Assembly: GCF_007833795.1 (NCBI RefSeq)
Contig: NZ_CP032702.1
Location: forward strand, 1,054,001-1,118,000
Source of the DNA: Candidatus Pantoea soli
GTDB lineage: Bacteria; Pseudomonadota; Gammaproteobacteria; Enterobacterales; Enterobacteriaceae
Reading direction: 5' to 3'
DNA: 64,000 nt
The translations under genes were made by a program, and so were the position numbers. Under the pieces are notes generated by a model. The model did not search any database and had not been told where the DNA came from. It saw only the letters and a list, made by a program, of their open reading frames with translations. Position 1 is the stretch's first letter, and every line of letters starts with the position of its first letter. Shown here in pieces: positions 34,904 through 45,488 of the stretch.

Positions 34904-35698
34904 ATGAAAGTTGCCATGGGGCAGTTTGCTGTCAGCCGGGAATGGCAGGCAAACGCCGCCGTCTGTACTGATCTGATGAACCGGTCACAGGCCAGCGGCG
35001 CCGATTTGCTGGTGCTTCCGGAAAATGTGCTGGCACGCGATAACGCTGACCCGGATTACGTACTGAAGGCTGCCCAGCCGCTTGACGGGCCGTTTGTCAG
35101 TCAGCTGCGGACCGCCAGCCGCGGGCATTTGCTCACCACCATTATGAGCGTGCATGTGCCGGACGGCGCGCAGAAAGTCCGCAACGTGCTGATTGTCATT
35201 CGCGACGGCGAGATTATCGCTGAATACGTTAAGCTGCACCTCTATGATGCGTTTGCGATGCAGGAGTCGCAGCGCGTGAATGCCGGTGACGCCGTGCCGC
35301 CGTTGATTGAGGTGGCCGGCATGCGCGTCGGTCTGATGACCTGCTATGACGTGCGTTTCCCGGAGCTGGCACGCCGTCTGGCGCTGGACGGCGCTGATGT
35401 GCTGGTGCTGCCTTCGGCGTGGGTTAAAGGGCCGCTGAAAGAGATGCACTGGGAACTGCTCACCGCCGCGCGGGCGCTGGAAAATACCTGTTATGTGGTA
35501 GCGACAGGCGAGTGTGGCCCGCGCAATATTGGTAACAGCCTGGCGATCGACCCGCTTGGCGTGGTGATAGCGAAGGCACCCGAATCCGCCGCGCTGGTGT
35601 TTGCGGAGCTCGATCCACAGCGGATCGCCTACGCGCGCAGCGTATTGCCGGTACTGGAAAATCGCCGGTTCGCCCCGCCGGAACTGCAGCCGCGTTAA
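34904..35698 (+). CDS. ybeM: Deaminated glutathione amidase (YbeM, Nit1-like)
   Basis: A 264-residue carbon-nitrogen hydrolase. The catalytic triad is Glu in LLVLPENV, Lys in YVKLHLYDAF and Cys in LMTCYDVRFPE. The Nit1/YbeM family repairs deaminated glutathione formed by transaminase side reactions. The gene is broken in E. coli K-12 but intact here. GAGAGGAGAG precedes the ATG. tatE follows about 200 bases later. Confidence 0.9.
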   Translation: MKVAMGQFAVSREWQANAAVCTDLMNRSQASGADLLVLPENVLARDNADPDYVLKAAQPLDGPFVSQLRTASRGHLLTTIMSVHVPDGAQKVRNVLIVIRDGEIIAEYVKLHLYDAFAMQESQRVNAGDAVPPLIEVAGMRVGLMTCYDVRFPELARRLALDGADVLVLPSAWVKGPLKEMHWELLTAARALENTCYVVATGECGPRNIGNSLAIDPLGVVIAKAPESAALVFAELDPQRIAYARSVLPVLENRRFAPPELQPR

Positions 35699-35829
35699 CG
35701 GCGCATAACGCCTGCGCAAGCCAGTACACCGTGGCTTCGGCTAAGCCGCACAGCAGGGCCGCGCGTCTTCCTCGGGCCTGGCGCTGCGGGTTTACCGGCT
35801 GCGCGATCTCACTCTGTTACAGATTCCAG

Positions 35830-35858
35830 TTGAGACAGGTGATAAACTGCGCGTTAAT
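35830..35858 (+). promoter_or_regulatory. Candidate tatE promoter
   Basis: TTGAGA (35830-35835), 17-bp spacer, GTTAAT (35853-35858), 40 bases before the tatE ATG. Confidence 0.5.
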
Positions 35859-35897
35859 AACGGTTGTCCGTTTTTCGCGAAGGTTGAAAGGTAAAAT

Positions 35898-36101
35898 ATG
35901 GAAGGTATCAGTATTGCCAAGCTGCTGATCATCGGTGCGCTCATCGTACTGCTTTTTGGCACCAATAAGTTACGTTCACTGGGTGGCGATCTGGGTTCCG
36001 CAATCAAAGGCTTCAAAAAAGCCATGAAAGATGATGAATCCACCGCGACCAAAAGCAGCGCCGATGAGGTGCCTGCTGAGCGCGTCAGCCACAAAGAGTA
36101 A
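35898..36101 (+). CDS. tatE: Twin-arginine translocase component TatE
   Basis: A 67-residue TatA-like protein: N-terminal membrane helix [18 protein letters not shown], hinge, then amphipathic helix [20 protein letters not shown] and a charged tail. TatE can replace TatA in forming the protein-conducting assembly for folded proteins. Lone position upstream of lipA, as in E. coli, separates it from tatABC. Confidence 0.95.
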   Translation: MEGISIAKLLIIGALIVLLFGTNKLRSLGGDLGSAIKGFKKAMKDDESTATKSSADEVPAERVSHKE

Positions 36102-36145
36102 TTTCTGCGCGGATCGGCGATAAATGTAACGATTTATTGCAGAAA

Positions 36146-36172
36146 AACCAGGCCGGTGAGCCTGGTTTTTTA
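36146..36172 (+). terminator. Rho-independent terminator of tatE
   Basis: AACCAGGC (36146-36153) pairs with GCCTGGTT (36160-36167), followed by TTTTA. The A-rich run before it also allows reverse termination of 36183-36734. Confidence 0.9.
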
Positions 36173-36182
36173 TTTTGTTTTT

Positions 36183-36734
36183 TTAGTGCCAGATAAAGGC
36201 ACTGTCGGTGCTCTCCTCCCATGCCAGTTCGCTCAGCTCGGGTAATAATGCTGATGTGCTGCCGCCTGCGGAATATTGCCAGTCATCCAGCATCTCTGCC
36301 GTGAGCACGATTTCCGCCGCCGAGCCTGGCGCAGCGTCCTGCGGCAATACCAGATCAAGCAGTGCCCGATCGCGCTGCATCATTTCACTGTCCTCTGTCA
36401 GGCTGAGCGTCACGTCCAGCTGCGGCAAGTCAGAAGCCAGAAAGAGGCTGTCCGGACTCAACAGCGAAGGCGGTTGACGCGCCTCCTGATCGGCTGGAAA
36501 GTGCAGATGAAGTTCATCATAACGATGCTCAACGCTGATCGCCGTGGCGAGACACGCCAGCTCACAGGAGGCATGCGGCGTGACAAACGGGTTTGTGATA
36601 TCCATAGGCGTGGTGCGGGCTTTTAACGCGTCAAGGTCTTCACCCGACGCGCCTGCGTACCATAAATCAGGGATATCGCCCGTCATATCTGCTGCCCGTA
36701 GCGGGGGCTCATCGATATGTAAGGAGGATGGCAT
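36183..36734 (-). CDS. Hypothetical acidic protein of 183 residues
   Basis: The frame starts MPSSLHIDEPPLRAADMTGD behind AAGGT; another ATG nine codons upstream is possible. The product is strongly acidic and rich in Leu, Asp, Glu and Ser, with no signal peptide, membrane helix or cysteine motif I recognise. The C-terminal third (AEIVLTAEMLDDWQYS, ending STDSAFIWH) is the best-ordered part. It is not in the E. coli tatE-lipA gap, which suggests gain. Function unknown. Confidence 0.65.
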   Translation of the reverse strand: MPSSLHIDEPPLRAADMTGDIPDLWYAGASGEDLDALKARTTPMDITNPFVTPHASCELACLATAISVEHRYDELHLHFPADQEARQPPSLLSPDSLFLASDLPQLDVTLSLTEDSEMMQRDRALLDLVLPQDAAPGSAAEIVLTAEMLDDWQYSAGGSTSALLPELSELAWEESTDSAFIWH

Positions 36735-36850
36735 AATCTGACCTTTATAAAATAAACACACTGAGAAAATAAAAAAGAAGGGCCAGGGTGGCCTCAGCGG
36801 TTAAAGCGGCAGATTTGAGACAAGTATTAAGGTTTTGACAGGAAATTTTT

Positions 36851-36878
36851 GCAATTGCGCCGCGACGGGCGCAATTGC
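36851..36878. repeat. Perfect 11-bp inverted repeat after lipA
   Basis: GCAATTGCGCC (36851-36861) and GGCGCAATTGC (36868-36878) pair around a six-base loop, about ten bases beyond the lipA stop. On the lipA strand the stem is followed by A-rich sequence, not T, so it may stabilise the 3' end rather than terminate. Confidence 0.6.
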
Positions 36879-36887
36879 GCAGGCGGT

Positions 36888-37853
36888 TTACTTCACTTCC
36901 AGTCCTTTGGCCTGCATATCCGCATGGTAAGACGAACGGACAAACGGGCCACACGCTGCGTGGGTAAAGCCCATCGCCAGCGCTTCTTCTTTCATTTCGT
37001 CAAACTCAGCCGGGCTGACATAGCGCTGCACAGGCAGATGGTGACGGCTTGGCTGCAGATACTGGCCAAGCGTCAGCATGGTCACGCCGTGACGACGCAG
37101 ATCGCGCATGACGTCAATGATTTCAGCATTGGTCTCACCCAGGCCGACCATCAGGCCTGATTTGGTCGGCACATCCGGATGCGCTTCTTTGAAACGCTCC
37201 AGCAGTTTCAGCGACCATTCATAGTTCGCACCCGGGCGAACCTGACGGTAAACGCGCGGTACGTTTTCCAGATTGTGATTGAATACATCCGGTGGCGTCG
37301 CCGTCAGGATCTCCAGCGCACGGTCCATACGGCCGCGGAAGTCCGGCACCAGCGTTTCAATTTTGATGTTCGGGCTCTTTTCACGAATGGCGGTGATGCA
37401 GTCAGCAAAATGCTGTGCACCGCCGTCGCGCAGATCGTCACGGTCAACCGAGGTGATCACTACATAGCGCAGCGCCATATCCGCAATGGTCTGGGCCAGT
37501 TTCAGCGGTTCACCGGCATCCGGTGCATTCGGGCGACCGTGTGCCACATCGCAGAACGGGCAGCGACGGGTGCAGATCGCGCCGAGGATCATAAAGGTGG
37601 CGGTGCCGTGGTTGAAGCATTCGGCCAGGTTCGGGCAGGAGGCTTCTTCACAAACCGAGTGCAGGCCGTTTTTACGCATCGCGGCCTTGATGCCCTGAAT
37701 GCGGCTGGAATCCGCAGGCAGTTTGATCTTCATCCACTCCGGCTTACGCAGAATCTCGGTACGCTCAGTGACCACGGTTTTCACCGGGATCAGCGCCATT
37801 TTGTCGGCATCGCGATACTTGACGCCACGTTCCATCTGAATTGGTTTACTCAT
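36888..37853 (-). CDS. lipA: Lipoyl synthase LipA
   Basis: A 321-residue radical-SAM enzyme that inserts two sulfurs into octanoyl groups. The auxiliary cluster ligands are Cys68, Cys73 and Cys79 ([12 protein letters not shown]); the radical-SAM cluster is CTRRCPFC (Cys94, 98, 101). The serine in FVRSSYHAD that binds the auxiliary cluster is present. Same length as E. coli LipA. A TATAAT at 37947-37952 (reverse strand) is the likely -10. Confidence 0.97.
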   Translation of the reverse strand: MSKPIQMERGVKYRDADKMALIPVKTVVTERTEILRKPEWMKIKLPADSSRIQGIKAAMRKNGLHSVCEEASCPNLAECFNHGTATFMILGAICTRRCPFCDVAHGRPNAPDAGEPLKLAQTIADMALRYVVITSVDRDDLRDGGAQHFADCITAIREKSPNIKIETLVPDFRGRMDRALEILTATPPDVFNHNLENVPRVYRQVRPGANYEWSLKLLERFKEAHPDVPTKSGLMVGLGETNAEIIDVMRDLRRHGVTMLTLGQYLQPSRHHLPVQRYVSPAEFDEMKEEALAMGFTHAACGPFVRSSYHADMQAKGLEVK

Positions 37854-38029
37854 AAATCTGCAGGTTCCGGTCGGGATTGCGATTTGAAAGCTTCCTCACT
37901 CAAACTGAGAACCAGGCTTTCAACTTTATTTGAAAAAATTGCAAAAATTATATCATCTCGCCAGGCCAGAAGCAGCCGATAAGCCGCGGCAAAGGTTACA
38001 ATTTTGTAAATGCGCACAGACGGACAAGG

Positions 38030-38680
38030 TCACGAACCCGTTTCATCCCGCCATTCCGTGTGGGTAAAGCCACACAGACGCGCAAAATGCGTGACCAGAC
38101 GCGGGCGAACATCTGCCAGCGTCACCGCCGGGCGGAAGTGGCTGAGCTGCGTCATCTGCATGCCGGCATAGCCGCAGGGATTAATGCGCAAAAAGGGCGT
38201 GAGATCCATCGCGACATTCAGCGCCAGGCCATGAAAGGAGCAGCCTTTGCGAATACGCAGACCCAGCGAGCAGATCTTATCGTCGCCCACATACACACCC
38301 GGTGCATCCGCGCGGGCGCGGGCATCGACGCCATACTCCGCCAGCGTGGCAATGACCGTCTCCTCCAGCGCCGTTACCAGCTCGCGTACGCCCAGCCGGT
38401 GGCGTTTAATGTCAACCAGCACGTACATTACCTGCTGACCCGGGCCGTGATAGGTGACCTGGCCGCCACGATCGCTTTGCACCACCGGGATATCGCCAGG
38501 CATCAGCAGGTGTTCCGCTTTGCCGGCCTGTCCCTGGGTGAACACGGGCGTATGCTCAACCAGCCAGATTTCATCGGCGGTATGGCTGTTGCGGCGATCG
38601 GTGAACTGATGCATGGCATCGGAGACGGGCTGCCAGTCGCGCAGGCCGAGTTGACGAACAAGAAGCGTAGTAGCAGACAA
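38030..38680 (-). CDS. lipB: Octanoyl-ACP:protein transferase LipB
   Basis: A 216-residue transferase that hands octanoate from ACP to lipoyl domains, upstream of LipA in the pathway. Conserved [16 protein letters not shown], the lysine in [10 protein letters not shown] and the catalytic cysteine in INPCGYAG are present. Start is uncertain: no ATG lies near the conserved N terminus, so I take the TTG before [11 protein letters not shown] (38680); the longer frame to 38776 overlaps ybeD. Confidence 0.93.
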   Translation of the reverse strand: MSATTLLVRQLGLRDWQPVSDAMHQFTDRRNSHTADEIWLVEHTPVFTQGQAGKAEHLLMPGDIPVVQSDRGGQVTYHGPGQQVMYVLVDIKRHRLGVRELVTALEETVIATLAEYGVDARARADAPGVYVGDDKICSLGLRIRKGCSFHGLALNVAMDLTPFLRINPCGYAGMQMTQLSHFRPAVTLADVRPRLVTHFARLCGFTHTEWRDETGS

Positions 38681-38750
38681 AGCGGACGTCCGGTAGAGAA
38701 AGAGAGGCCTGAGTATAACGCTGGCAAAGTGGCGTTTGCCAGCGCCTGCA

Positions 38751-39014
38751 TTACAGTACCATGCGCACGATATCAATATTGCCCAGCTCTTCGTACAGGG
38801 TTTCGACCTGCTCGATATGCGTGGCGTTGATCGTAATGGAAACGGAGTGATAGTTGCCTTTGCTGCTTGGCTTCACGTCCGGGGAATAGTCGCCAGGCGC
38901 ATGACGCTGCACCACTTCAACCACTTGATCAACCAGCTCCGGTTGCGCCAGACCCATCACTTTATAGGTGAAAGGGGTAGGGAATTCGAGCAGCTCATTC
39001 AGTTTGGTTTTCAT
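38751..39014 (-). CDS. ybeD: YbeD (DUF493) ACT-like regulatory protein
   Basis: An 87-residue protein starting [20 protein letters not shown], matching E. coli YbeD in full. The fold is ferredoxin-like and related to ACT domains; the role in lipoate metabolism is suggested only by its fixed place between dacA and lipB. Confidence 0.93.
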   Translation of the reverse strand: MKTKLNELLEFPTPFTYKVMGLAQPELVDQVVEVVQRHAPGDYSPDVKPSSKGNYHSVSITINATHIEQVETLYEELGNIDIVRMVL

Positions 39015-39030
39015 ATTGACTCCGGTGCAT

Positions 39031-39060
39031 AAAAAAACAGGCTCCCGCCGAAGCGGGAGC
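39031..39060 (-). terminator. Rho-independent terminator of dacA
   Basis: On the reverse strand GCTCCCGC pairs with GCGGGAGC over a tetraloop TTCG (39041-39060) and is followed by CTG and seven T (39031-39037). It separates dacA from ybeD. Confidence 0.92.
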
Positions 39061-39109
39061 AGAGATAATAACCTATCTGGGGACGGGCTGGCGATTTTTC
39101 AAGCACGCC

Positions 39110-40321
39110 TTAGCCGAACCAGTGGTGGAACATCAGTTTGATGTAATCGATGATGCGGCTGAAGAATCCGCCTTCCTGCACTTCGTTCAGCACCACCAGC
39201 GGACGCTGTTCAACGGTTTTGCCGTCCAGCTGGAAGTTGATGCTGCCTACCACCTGATTTTTCTTCAGGGGTGCGTGCAGTTCGGTGTTATCCAGCACAT
39301 AGCTGGCTTTCAGATCTTTCATCCGGCCGCGCGGGATGGTCAGGTAGGCATCTTTTTCCACGCCCAGCTGAACACGGTCGCTGTTGCCGAACCAGACCGG
39401 CTCAGAGGCGAACTCTTTGCCAGCTTTCAGCGGTGCCACGGTTTCAAAGAAGCGGAAGCCCCAGGTCAGCAGTTTTTTACTTTCGGTTTCACGGCCTTTA
39501 AAGGTATGGCCGCCCATCACCGCCGAGATCAGGCGCATCTGGCCTTCTGTGGCCGACGCCACCAGGTTATAGCCGGCGGCTTCTGTGTGGCCGGTTTTAA
39601 TGCCGTCGACGTTCAGGCTGGTATCCCACAGCAGACCGTTGCGGTTCATCTGGCGGATATTGTTAAAGGTGAACTCTTTTTCGTGGTAGACCGCGTACTC
39701 ATCCGGCACGTCGCGAATCAGCGCCTGACCAATCAGCGCCATATCACGTGCGGAGCTGTACTGGCCGTCGGCATCCAGGCCGTGAACGGTCTGGAAATGG
39801 GTGTTTTTCAGGCCCAGTGCGCCTACGTAGTTATTCATCAGGTTAACAAATGCGTCCTGACTGCCGGCAACGTAATCGGCCATGGCGACGCAGGCATCGT
39901 TACCGGATTGCAGCACGATACCGCGCGTCAGCTGGGAAACCGGTACGCGGTCGCCGGGCTTCAGGAACATCAGCGAAGATCCTTTGAACACCGGATTGCC
40001 GGTCGCCCAGGCATCTTTGCCGACGGTGACAATGTCATCCTGATGAATTTTGCCCGCTTTGACCGCCTGGCCAATCACGTAGCTGGTCATCATTTTGGTC
40101 AGGCTGGCCGGATCGCGACGTGCATCCGCGTTCTTTTCAGCCAGCACTTTGCCAGAGTTATAGTCGATCAGCACATAAGCTTCGGCATCAATGTCCGGGA
40201 CGCCCGGAATCATGGTTTTAAGATTCACATCGTCCGCAAAAGCGACATGGCTGAGAGAAAGGGCGACCAGTGATCCCACTGTCAGGCGTTTCAGAAAACG
40301 AGCAGATTTCAGCGTATTCAT
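39110..40321 (-). CDS. dacA: D-alanyl-D-alanine carboxypeptidase DacA (PBP5)
   Basis: A 403-residue periplasmic enzyme that trims pentapeptide side chains in peptidoglycan. Signal peptide ([17 protein letters not shown]), active serine in SLTK (Ser73, Lys76), SGN and KTG motifs, and the C-terminal amphipathic anchor ([13 protein letters not shown]) for the inner membrane. Confidence 0.97.
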   Translation of the reverse strand: MNTLKSARFLKRLTVGSLVALSLSHVAFADDVNLKTMIPGVPDIDAEAYVLIDYNSGKVLAEKNADARRDPASLTKMMTSYVIGQAVKAGKIHQDDIVTVGKDAWATGNPVFKGSSLMFLKPGDRVPVSQLTRGIVLQSGNDACVAMADYVAGSQDAFVNLMNNYVGALGLKNTHFQTVHGLDADGQYSSARDMALIGQALIRDVPDEYAVYHEKEFTFNNIRQMNRNGLLWDTSLNVDGIKTGHTEAAGYNLVASATEGQMRLISAVMGGHTFKGRETESKKLLTWGFRFFETVAPLKAGKEFASEPVWFGNSDRVQLGVEKDAYLTIPRGRMKDLKASYVLDNTELHAPLKKNQVVGSINFQLDGKTVEQRPLVVLNEVQEGGFFSRIIDYIKLMFHHWFG

Positions 40322-40439
40322 GTTCAGGACTACAACATCCGTGGGGTTAAGAGTGAAAAAAGTGCCTTACTATAGCAAACGTCCGATCGCGCGACATCTT
40401 GCTTTACTTACCAGTATCAGCAGGAAATGTTACTGCCCG

Positions 40440-41534
40440 TCACATTGACGGACGGGCAGTGGTAATGAATCCGTTCATCTGCGCTTCAGTGCTCAGGCGC
40501 TGCTGCAGCGCTGCGGCTTCAGCACGGCTTTTGAAGCCGCCGAGCTGAACGCGGTAGACATTGCCATTGGCTTCCACACTGCCCGGCACGCCAAAGCGCT
40601 TGCCGAGGCTGGTGGCCATCTGCCGGGCACGGGCCGCATCGTTCAGTGCACCAACCTGTACCACAAAACCGCTGCCGGCATGGGCACTCTGGCTGACCGG
40701 TGCAGCAGCGCTGGCGGCGACAGGCGCTGGGGCAGCAGCGGGCGCGGCAACCGGTGGCGGTTCGCTGCCTTCCAGGACCCCCTGCGCTAAGGGTTGTGGC
40801 GCGCCGAGAAAGCCGCTGCTGTGCACCGGTGCGCCCATATCGCTATTGCTCTGCAGCGTGCTGTTATCGACAGCGCGGACATCCTGCGTGGCTGGCGCGG
40901 CCGGGGCAGCGCTGCTGCCAGTCATCACCATACCGCCGCTCAGATCCGGACGGGCGGGCAGCGCATAGCTCTGTTTCGCCACCGTGGTGCCGACAGTGCC
41001 CGGCCCGGAAACCGAGCCGTCCGGCGCCACGCTGATGTAATCCACGCGCACCCGCGTGTTATTGGAAATATTCAGACGATCGCCAGCGGCACGCGAAAGA
41101 TCGATAATGCGTCCGGGGACGTAGGGGCCGCGATCGTTAACGCGCACGACAATCTGACGGCCATTGGCGAGGTTGGTGACGCGAACGTAGCTCGGCAGCG
41201 GCAGCGTCGGATGGGCGGCCGTTAGCGCATCCGGGTCATACTGTTCACCTATCGCAGTGCGGTTGCCCTGTGCCTCATCGCCATACCACGTTGCCAGGCC
41301 CACTTCACTGAATCGTGACGGGTCTTTGATAACTTTATAGGTTTTGCCGTTAACGCTGTAATCCTGGCTGGTGGACGGGTTGATCGGTTCATAGCGTGGT
41401 TCCACGCCGGGGATCTCCACAACCGGGCCATTGTAAGCCGGTTGCGGCGGTGCCGTGTTCGTCTGCTGTTCCGGAGTGGAACAGGCAGCCAGTACCAGTG
41501 AAGCCAGTGCAACCCCAAGCCAGTCCTTACGCAT
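40440..41534 (-). CDS. rlpA: Septal-ring lytic transglycosylase RlpA
   Basis: A 364-residue outer-membrane lipoprotein. Lipobox LVLAACS near residue 18, double-psi beta-barrel catalytic domain (GLATWYGDEAQGNRTA to RIIDLSRAA), a long Ala/Pro-rich linker (about residues 190-285), and a C-terminal SPOR domain (GFVVQVGALNDAARARQMA) that binds denuded glycan at the septum. The start MRKDWLG follows AAGAGG. Confidence 0.95.
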   Translation of the reverse strand: MRKDWLGVALASLVLAACSTPEQQTNTAPPQPAYNGPVVEIPGVEPRYEPINPSTSQDYSVNGKTYKVIKDPSRFSEVGLATWYGDEAQGNRTAIGEQYDPDALTAAHPTLPLPSYVRVTNLANGRQIVVRVNDRGPYVPGRIIDLSRAAGDRLNISNNTRVRVDYISVAPDGSVSGPGTVGTTVAKQSYALPARPDLSGGMVMTGSSAAPAAPATQDVRAVDNSTLQSNSDMGAPVHSSGFLGAPQPLAQGVLEGSEPPPVAAPAAAPAPVAASAAAPVSQSAHAGSGFVVQVGALNDAARARQMATSLGKRFGVPGSVEANGNVYRVQLGGFKSRAEAAALQQRLSTEAQMNGFITTARPSM

Positions 41535-41544
41535 GTGCAGCCTC

Positions 41545-42663
41545 TTAAACGCTCTTAGATAACATTTTTCGATGAGTATGGATCGACATGACGATGCCAA
41601 ATCCGGCCATTAACACAATCAGCGCCGATCCGCCGTAACTCACCAGCGGCAGCGGTACGCCAACCACCGGTAAGATACCACTTACCATGCCAATGTTAAC
41701 GAAAACATAAACAAACAAAATCAGCATTAACCCGCCGGCCATCACGCGGCCGAAGGTGGTCTGTGCGCGTGCGGCAATGATCAGCCCGCGCATGATCAGC
41801 AGCAGATACAGGACCAGCAGCAGCAAGACCCCGACCAGGCCAAGCTCTTCTGCCAGTACGGCAAAAATAAAGTCGGTATGGCGTTCCGGCAGAAACTCCA
41901 GCTGCGACTGCGTGCCGTGCAGCCAGCCTTTGCCGCGCAGGCCGCCGGAGCCAATGGCGATTTTCGACTGAATGATGTGATAGCCCGCGCCCAGCGGGTC
42001 GCTCTCCGGATCGAGCAGCATCATAACGCGGTCACGCTGATAGTCATGCATCAGGAAGAACCACAGCACCGGAATAAACGCGGCCACCAGCAGCACCGCC
42101 ACGCCAATCAGTTTCCAGCTCATGCCTGACAGGAACAGCACAAACAGCCCGGAGGCGGCGATCAGGATTGAGGTGCCGAGATCCGGCTGCGCCGCCACCA
42201 GCAACGTGGGCATAAAGATCAGCACCAGGGCAATCGCGGTGTTTTTCAGGGTAGGGGGACACACGTCGCGGTTGATAAAACGCGCCACCATGAGCGGCAC
42301 CGCGATTTTAGCAATCTCTGACGGCTGAAAACGGACAAACCCAAGATCGAGCCAGCGCTGCGCCCCTTTACTGATGTGGCCAAACGCATCGACCGCTATC
42401 AGCAGGATCACACAGACAATATACAGATAGGGCGCCCAGCTCTCATAGACGCGCGGAGGCACCTGGGCCATCACCAGCATCATGATCAGCCCCATCGCAA
42501 TCTGCCCCAGCTTGCGCTCCATCATGCCCGGATCCTGGCCGCTGGCGCTCCAGATCACGATAGCGCTGTAGGTCAGCAGGGCGAGGATAATCAGCATAAA
42601 CAGCGGGTCGATATGGATACGCGTCCAGATCGTTCGTTTCTGGGGACTATCGTTCATCGACAT
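41545..42663 (-). CDS. mrdB: Rod-shape SEDS glycosyltransferase RodA (MrdB)
   Basis: A 372-residue SEDS-family polymerase with ten membrane helices, forming lipid II into glycan strands in the elongasome with PBP2. The aspartate loop [20 protein letters not shown] and the conserved C terminus [16 protein letters not shown] are intact. It begins three bases after the mrdA stop and ends ten bases before rlpA. Confidence 0.97.
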   Translation of the reverse strand: MSMNDSPQKRTIWTRIHIDPLFMLIILALLTYSAIVIWSASGQDPGMMERKLGQIAMGLIMMLVMAQVPPRVYESWAPYLYIVCVILLIAVDAFGHISKGAQRWLDLGFVRFQPSEIAKIAVPLMVARFINRDVCPPTLKNTAIALVLIFMPTLLVAAQPDLGTSILIAASGLFVLFLSGMSWKLIGVAVLLVAAFIPVLWFFLMHDYQRDRVMMLLDPESDPLGAGYHIIQSKIAIGSGGLRGKGWLHGTQSQLEFLPERHTDFIFAVLAEELGLVGVLLLLVLYLLLIMRGLIIAARAQTTFGRVMAGGLMLILFVYVFVNIGMVSGILPVVGVPLPLVSYGGSALIVLMAGFGIVMSIHTHRKMLSKSV

Positions 42664-42666
42664 CGT

Positions 42667-44571
42667 TTATTCACCTTCGTAGCCGGGCGGCGTCGGTGCT
42701 GCTTCTGGCAGCACGGTGTTGTTGTCGCCCAGCATAATGTGGTCAAGAATCTGGCGCATTACCGTGCCCACTGCTGCGCCGGCGCCGCCATTTTCCAGAA
42801 TCATGGTGACAGCCACGCGCGGCTTGTCATAAGGCGCAAAGGCGGTCATCAGCTTATGGTCACGCAGCCGCTCCGCGATTTTGTGCGCGTTATAGGTTTC
42901 GTTTTCTTTCAGACCAAAGACCTGCGCAGTACCGGATTTGGCGGCGATTTTATACGGCGCATCGGCGAAGCTCTTGTGCGCGGTGCCGTTGGGGCGGTTG
43001 GCCACGCCGTACATACCGTCTTTGGCGATTTCCCAGTAGCCGGAGTGGATATCACCAATCGGCGCATCCGGCGGCTGGCGGTAAGGCACCATGGTGTCGC
43101 CTTCGCGCGTGGCGCGCAGCAGGTGCGGCACTTTTATCACGCCGTCGTTAATCAGGATCATCATCGCTTTGTTCATCTGCACCGGCGTCGCGGTCCAGTA
43201 ACCCTGGCCAATGCCGACCGGAATGGTGTCACCCTGATACCAGGGTTTTTTGAAACGCTTCATCTTCCATTCACGGGTTGGCATGTTGCCCGGGCTCTCC
43301 TGCGGCAGGTCGATACCCGTGCGGTGGCCATAGCCAAATTTGGTCATCCACTCGGATAAGCGGTCGATGCCCATGTCATAAGCAACCTGATAGAAGAAGG
43401 TATCCGCCGACTCCTCCAGCGATTTGGTCACATTCAGGCGACCGTGGCCCCATTTTTTCCAGTCGCGATAGCGTTTTTCCGATCCGGGCAGCTGCCACCA
43501 GCCCGGATCGAACAGGCTGGTATTGCGGTTGATGACGCCTGCGCTCAGCGCGGAGACCGCGACGTAAGGTTTAACGGTAGAGGCGGGCGGGTAGGCAGCC
43601 TGCAGGGCGCGGTTATACAGCGGACGGTTCTCGTCGCTCAGCAGGGCTTTGTAATCTTTACTGGAAATCCCGTCGACAAACAGGTTGGGATCATAGCTGG
43701 GTGTTGAAACCAGGGCGAGAATCTCACCGGTACGCGGATCGCTCACCACAACGGCGGCGCGGCTGCCTGCCAGCAGGGTTTCAATATACTGCTGCAGCCG
43801 CAGATCGACCGTCAGCCAGATGTCGCGTCCGGCCTGCGGCGACTGCTCGTGCAGCTGACGAATCACGCGGCCGCGGTTGTTAACTTCCACCTCTTCGTAG
43901 CCGGTTTTGCCGTGCAGCACGTCTTCGTAGTAGCTTTCAATCCCCAGCTTACCGATGTCGTGCGTGGCGGCGTAGTTAGGCCATTTTCCCTCTTCGTCGA
44001 GGCGCTTAACGTCACGGTCGTTGATTTTCGACACGTAGCCCACCACGTGCGTCAGCGTCTGGCCATAGGGATAGTATCGGCGCTGATATCCTTTCACTTC
44101 CACGCCGGGAAAACGGTACTGGTTAACCGCGAAGCGCGCCACCTGCACGTCATTAAGGCCGGTTTTCACCGGAATAGAGGTAAAGCGGCGCGAGCGTTTG
44201 CGCTCTTTCTCAAACGCGTCAATGTCATCGTCGGTCAGATCCAGCACCGGCCGCAACGCCTGCAGCGTTTGCTTCAGGTCATCCACTTTTTCCGGCACCA
44301 GTTCGGCCTGGTAAATGGTGCGATTGAGCGCCAGCGGAATGCCATTGCGGTCATAGATGATGCCGCGGCTCGGTGCCACCGGCACCAGTTTGATGCGGTT
44401 CTCGTTCGACCGGGTACTATAGTCGTCGAAACGCAGAATTTGCAGGTGGTACAGGTTGACCACCAGAATGCTGGAGAGCAGCAGAATGCCGACAAAGGCC
44501 ACAAAGGCCCGGCGAACAAACAGTTTCTGTTCGGCAGTGTAATCGCGAAAAGCGTTGCTCTGTAATTTCAT
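42667..44571 (-). CDS. mrdA: Penicillin-binding protein 2 (MrdA)
   Basis: A 634-residue class B transpeptidase for cell elongation. N-terminal anchor (AFVAFVGILLLSSILVVNLY), pedestal domain, and transpeptidase motifs STVK (in PPASTVKPYVA), SAD and KSGTAQ. It partners RodA encoded next. One residue longer than E. coli PBP2. Confidence 0.97.
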   Translation of the reverse strand: MKLQSNAFRDYTAEQKLFVRRAFVAFVGILLLSSILVVNLYHLQILRFDDYSTRSNENRIKLVPVAPSRGIIYDRNGIPLALNRTIYQAELVPEKVDDLKQTLQALRPVLDLTDDDIDAFEKERKRSRRFTSIPVKTGLNDVQVARFAVNQYRFPGVEVKGYQRRYYPYGQTLTHVVGYVSKINDRDVKRLDEEGKWPNYAATHDIGKLGIESYYEDVLHGKTGYEEVEVNNRGRVIRQLHEQSPQAGRDIWLTVDLRLQQYIETLLAGSRAAVVVSDPRTGEILALVSTPSYDPNLFVDGISSKDYKALLSDENRPLYNRALQAAYPPASTVKPYVAVSALSAGVINRNTSLFDPGWWQLPGSEKRYRDWKKWGHGRLNVTKSLEESADTFFYQVAYDMGIDRLSEWMTKFGYGHRTGIDLPQESPGNMPTREWKMKRFKKPWYQGDTIPVGIGQGYWTATPVQMNKAMMILINDGVIKVPHLLRATREGDTMVPYRQPPDAPIGDIHSGYWEIAKDGMYGVANRPNGTAHKSFADAPYKIAAKSGTAQVFGLKENETYNAHKIAERLRDHKLMTAFAPYDKPRVAVTMILENGGAGAAVGTVMRQILDHIMLGDNNTVLPEAAPTPPGYEGE

Positions 44572-44605
44572 CCGCTGCGTTTATTGTCTGGAGGTTGTCA
44601 GGCGT

Positions 44606-45076
44606 TTATTCACGGTGATAAGGATGATTCGTGGTGATGCTCCAGGCACGATACAAACTTTCTGCGACCAGTACGCGCACCAGCGGATGGGGCAGCGTCA
44701 GGGCAGAGAGCGACCAGCTTTGCTCTGCGGCGGCTTTACAGGCCGGTGCCAGGCCTTCCGGTCCGCCAATCAGCAGGCTGACATCGCGCCCGTCCAGCTT
44801 CCAGCGCTCAAGCTGCTGCGCCAGCTGCGGGGTTTCCCACGGCTGACCGGGAATATCCAGCGTGACAATGCGGTTGCCTTTACCCACCGCCGCCAGCATC
44901 GCTTCGCCCTCTTTTTCGAGAATGCGTTTGATGTCAGCATTTTTACCGCGTTTGCCGGCAGGGACTTCTGTCAGTTCAAACGGCATATCTTTGGGAAAGC
45001 GGCGCAGATACTCCATAAAACCGGTCTGCACCCAGTCGGGCATTTTGGTGCCCACGGCCACAAGCTGCAGTTTCAA
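44606..45076 (-). CDS. rlmH: 23S rRNA pseudouridine-1915 N3-methyltransferase RlmH
   Basis: A 156-residue SPOUT methyltransferase acting on helix 69 of the assembled 70S ribosome. The knot region LLIGGPEGL and the C-terminal [20 protein letters not shown] with HPYHRE are conserved. It follows rsfS after three bases, which suggests coupling. Confidence 0.96.
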   Translation of the reverse strand: MKLQLVAVGTKMPDWVQTGFMEYLRRFPKDMPFELTEVPAGKRGKNADIKRILEKEGEAMLAAVGKGNRIVTLDIPGQPWETPQLAQQLERWKLDGRDVSLLIGGPEGLAPACKAAAEQSWSLSALTLPHPLVRVLVAESLYRAWSITTNHPYHRE

Positions 45077-45079
45077 CGC

Positions 45080-45397
45080 TTAGCTCCAGAGTTTTTCCAG
45101 CTCATACAGCTGGCGACTCTCTTCCTGCATGACATGCACGATCACTTCACCGAGATCGACCACTACCCAGTCTGCGGCGGCTTTGCCTTCCACACCCAGC
45201 GGCATCAGGCCGGCGGCGCGGGATTCCTGCATCACGTGTTCCGCAATGGAAGAAACGTGACGGTTAGAGGTGCCGGTACAGATAATCATGCAATCGGTGA
45301 TGCTGGATTTGCCCTGCACATCAATAGCAACGATGTCCTGGCCTTTAAGATCATCAATCTTATCAATAACGAAATCTTGGAGTGCTTTACCTTGCAA
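45080..45397 (-). CDS. rsfS: Ribosomal silencing factor RsfS
   Basis: A 105-residue Iojap-family protein that binds L14 and blocks subunit joining in starvation. The core [19 protein letters not shown] and [16 protein letters not shown] match E. coli in full. TTG start (LQGKALQ) behind AAGGGG, giving exactly the E. coli length; the frame extends upstream without homology. Confidence 0.94.
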   Translation of the reverse strand: MQGKALQDFVIDKIDDLKGQDIVAIDVQGKSSITDCMIICTGTSNRHVSSIAEHVMQESRAAGLMPLGVEGKAAADWVVVDLGEVIVHVMQEESRQLYELEKLWS

Positions 45398-45488
45398 AAG
45401 GTTCCCCTTAAAAACAGGTGATGACGGGCCGGCTGAATGCCCCGGAAACGCAGCCAAAAATGAAGCGGCGCAGTATAGCACGGCGAAG

